From the NCBI RefSeq assembly GCF_009725985.1, contig NZ_RCNR01000052.1:1-34567 (forward strand): a stretch of 34,567 bases of DNA. The letters run 5' to 3'. Under the pieces are notes generated by a model. The model had not been told where the DNA came from. It was given only the letters and a program-made list of their open reading frames with translations, and made no database searches. The DNA is from Zobellia amurskyensis (GTDB lineage: Bacteria; Bacteroidota; Bacteroidia; Flavobacteriales; Flavobacteriaceae). The stretch's first letter is position 1. Every line of letters begins with the position of its first letter. The position numbers were made by a program, and so were the translations under genes. Of the stretch, positions 33,200 through 34,567 are shown one piece after another.

Positions 33200-34387
33200 A
33201 TGAGAATAAAATACGTTCTAACAATAGTTTTGCTATTTTCTTTATACGTCACTCACGCCCAACAGAATACGGAAGTATATCTTTTGGACATAAAGACGGT
33301 GAACGGTAAGACCGAAATGGTCAACCCAAGGAACATAAGCAACAATGAAGGCTATGATAACCAACCTTCATTCTATAACGAGAACACTATTTTATTCTCA
33401 TCTACAAGGAGGGGACAGACAGACATTGCCAAGTATGATATAAAATCTGGCGCTCTAACTTATATTTCCGATACGCCACAGGGCAGTGAGTATTCCCCTT
33501 TAAAGATTCCAGGTAAAAATTCCACCTCGGCAATTCGTCTGGATACTACGGGTTTACAGCGCCTTTACGAATATAGTATTTGGGATGGCACCTACACGGA
33601 AATCCTAAAAGACCTTAAAATAGGTTATCATGTTTGGTTTGATGAAGAAACCATTGTGTCCGCTGCATTGGGGAATGAAGGTCTGAATTTAGTGGTTTCT
33701 AATATTAAGAATGGCAGTCATGATACCATTTACAATAACGTAGGGCGATCGCTTCATAAAATTCCCGGCAAGAATCTTATCAGTTTTATAAGTAAGAAAA
33801 GTGACCCGTGGGAGGTAAAATCTCTGAATCCAAAAACGGGAAAAATCAAGACCATTACTACAATGTTCAAGAATATTGACGATGTGTGTTGGTTGGATAA
33901 CGGGCATATTATTGCTGCCGATAATAAAACTTTAATGGAGATTGCTCCAGAAGAAAGTAAAGAATGGAAACGTTTTTTACGATTGGATAAAAAGGGATTG
34001 AACAATATTAGCAGAATTGCAGTAAGCCCAAACGGAAGCCACCTTACCTTAGTAGTTGAGCAGACCCCCGAAGCTATTGTACAGAATCAGTTAGATGCCT
34101 ATAACAACAGGGATCTAAAAGCTTTTCTGAATACCTATTCAGAGGATATTCAAGTTTTTAACTTTCCTGATGAATTAAGTCTTGAGGGCAAAGAAGCTTT
34201 AAAAGAAAGATATAAGACCTTTTTTGAGTCCACTCCGGACTTGCACTGTAAAATCAAGAATCGTATTATTATTGGCAATAAAATTATAGATAAGGAAAAA
34301 GTAACCGCTAATGGCAAAACCTTTTATGCCGTTGCCATTTATGAAGTAGAAAATGGTAAAATTGCCAAAGTTACTTTTGTACGGTAA
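33200..34387 (+). CDS. Exported TolB-like propeller fused to a SnoaL/NTF2-like domain
   Basis: A 395-residue secreted protein. The N-terminus has a signal peptide (1-20, cleavage after THA). Residues about 25-285 consist of PD40/WD40-like strand units (NTILFSSTRRGQTDIAKYD; VSPNGSHLTLVVEQTP), the repeats of TolB-like propellers. From about 290 the segment AIVQNQLDAYNNRDLKAFLNTYSEDIQVFNFPDEL resembles SnoaL/NTF2-like polyketide-cyclase or nuclear transport factor domains, ending VENGKIAKVTFVR. The active site is not recognisable. It lies 15 nt behind otsA-otsB and 6 nt ahead of an MFS gene, suggesting one transcription unit. Function is unknown. Confidence 0.8.
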   Translation: MRIKYVLTIVLLFSLYVTHAQQNTEVYLLDIKTVNGKTEMVNPRNISNNEGYDNQPSFYNENTILFSSTRRGQTDIAKYDIKSGALTYISDTPQGSEYSPLKIPGKNSTSAIRLDTTGLQRLYEYSIWDGTYTEILKDLKIGYHVWFDEETIVSAALGNEGLNLVVSNIKNGSHDTIYNNVGRSLHKIPGKNLISFISKKSDPWEVKSLNPKTGKIKTITTMFKNIDDVCWLDNGHIIAADNKTLMEIAPEESKEWKRFLRLDKKGLNNISRIAVSPNGSHLTLVVEQTPEAIVQNQLDAYNNRDLKAFLNTYSEDIQVFNFPDELSLEGKEALKERYKTFFESTPDLHCKIKNRIIIGNKIIDKEKVTANGKTFYAVAIYEVENGKIAKVTFVR

Positions 34388-34393
34388 GTTCTA

Positions 34394-34567
34394 TTGAAGC
34401 CGCGCGTCCATATACTCCCAATAATTATTCTCTCGCAATTTGCCTGTACCTCATTATGGTTTGCCGGCAATGCCATTGTGGACGAGCTTACTCTTAAAAC
34501 AGGATTAGGTCCAGAAATTATTGGCTATGTACTTTCCTCCGTGCAGTTTGGTTTTATTATAGGTACG
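34394..34567 (+). CDS. MFS transporter, partial (N-terminus only)
   Basis: 58 codons are open to the window end, encoding KPRVHILPIIILSQFACTSLWFAGNAIVDEL and the start of a second hydrophobic segment (IIGYVLSSVQFGFIIGT). The FACTSLWFAGNAI segment resembles the first helix of major-facilitator permeases in Bacteroidota. A TTG at 34394 is the only plausible start: the frame is closed three codons upstream by the TAA of the previous gene, which uses the same frame. The substrate is unknown and only the first 58 residues are visible. Confidence 0.75.
   Translation, partial: MKPRVHILPIIILSQFACTSLWFAGNAIVDELTLKTGLGPEIIGYVLSSVQFGFIIGT

Noticed and set aside
1-34567. Prophage, insertion sequence, CRISPR, defence island, tRNA or rRNA
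   Set aside because: No transposase, integrase, phage or defence proteins are seen among the genes, no spaced repeats were noticed, and no cloverleaf was found in the gaps by eye.

Overview
The window looks like chromosomal DNA from a marine-type member of the Flavobacteriaceae (Bacteroidota). Evidence: AT-rich sequence, A-rich translation starts without clear Shine-Dalgarno sites, many TAnnTTTG -7 boxes upstream of genes, a DUF4199 protein, a GlmU-family nucleotidyltransferase-like protein, a Cys-less type B L31 with a Lys/Ala/Glu tail, and a one-chain PurL. The genus cannot be fixed from the sequence alone (Zobellia/Maribacter-like is only an impression). I see no tRNA, rRNA, CRISPR array, insertion sequence, phage or defence genes.

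Layout. 1-7000, mostly minus strand: partial cardiolipin synthase, an SLT lytic transglycosylase, an alpha/beta hydrolase, a small plus-strand GNAT-like protein, the tRNA methylthiotransferase MtaB, a GlmU-family hexapeptide protein and ribosomal protein L31. 7100-14000, plus strand: a DUF4199 membrane protein; a polyprenyl-phosphate-type glycosyltransferase, a phosphohexomutase and an MsbA-like ABC exporter (the last two translationally coupled); then an ECF sigma factor, a single-pass putative anti-sigma protein and a secreted CpxP/Spy-like sensor. 14000-20700: a BNR-repeat lipoprotein on the minus strand, then an RsmB-like rRNA methyltransferase, PurL and a GNAT acetyltransferase. 20700-29050: a beta-oxidation region with a FadD-type acyl-CoA ligase, a MarR regulator behind a perfect 34-bp palindrome, and the fadN-fadA-fadE gene order, closed by a strong palindromic terminator. 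29050-34567: a trehalose/glucan module with a GH15 glucosidase divergent from an OtsA-OtsB fusion, then a beta-propeller plus SnoaL-like exported protein and the start of an MFS transporter.

Functional links. FadD activates fatty acids and FadN/FadA/FadE carry out the oxidation cycle, probably switched by the adjacent MarR protein. The sigma factor, membrane protein and periplasmic protein form an apparent envelope-stress relay. OtsA-OtsB makes trehalose and the divergent GH15 enzyme may degrade trehalose or an alpha-glucan.

The signals most worth following are regulatory: the MarR palindrome, a 15-bp dyad between the purL promoter boxes, a 13-codon upstream ORF whose stop overlaps the L31 start codon, and the repeat-bearing Cys-free putative anti-sigma protein.
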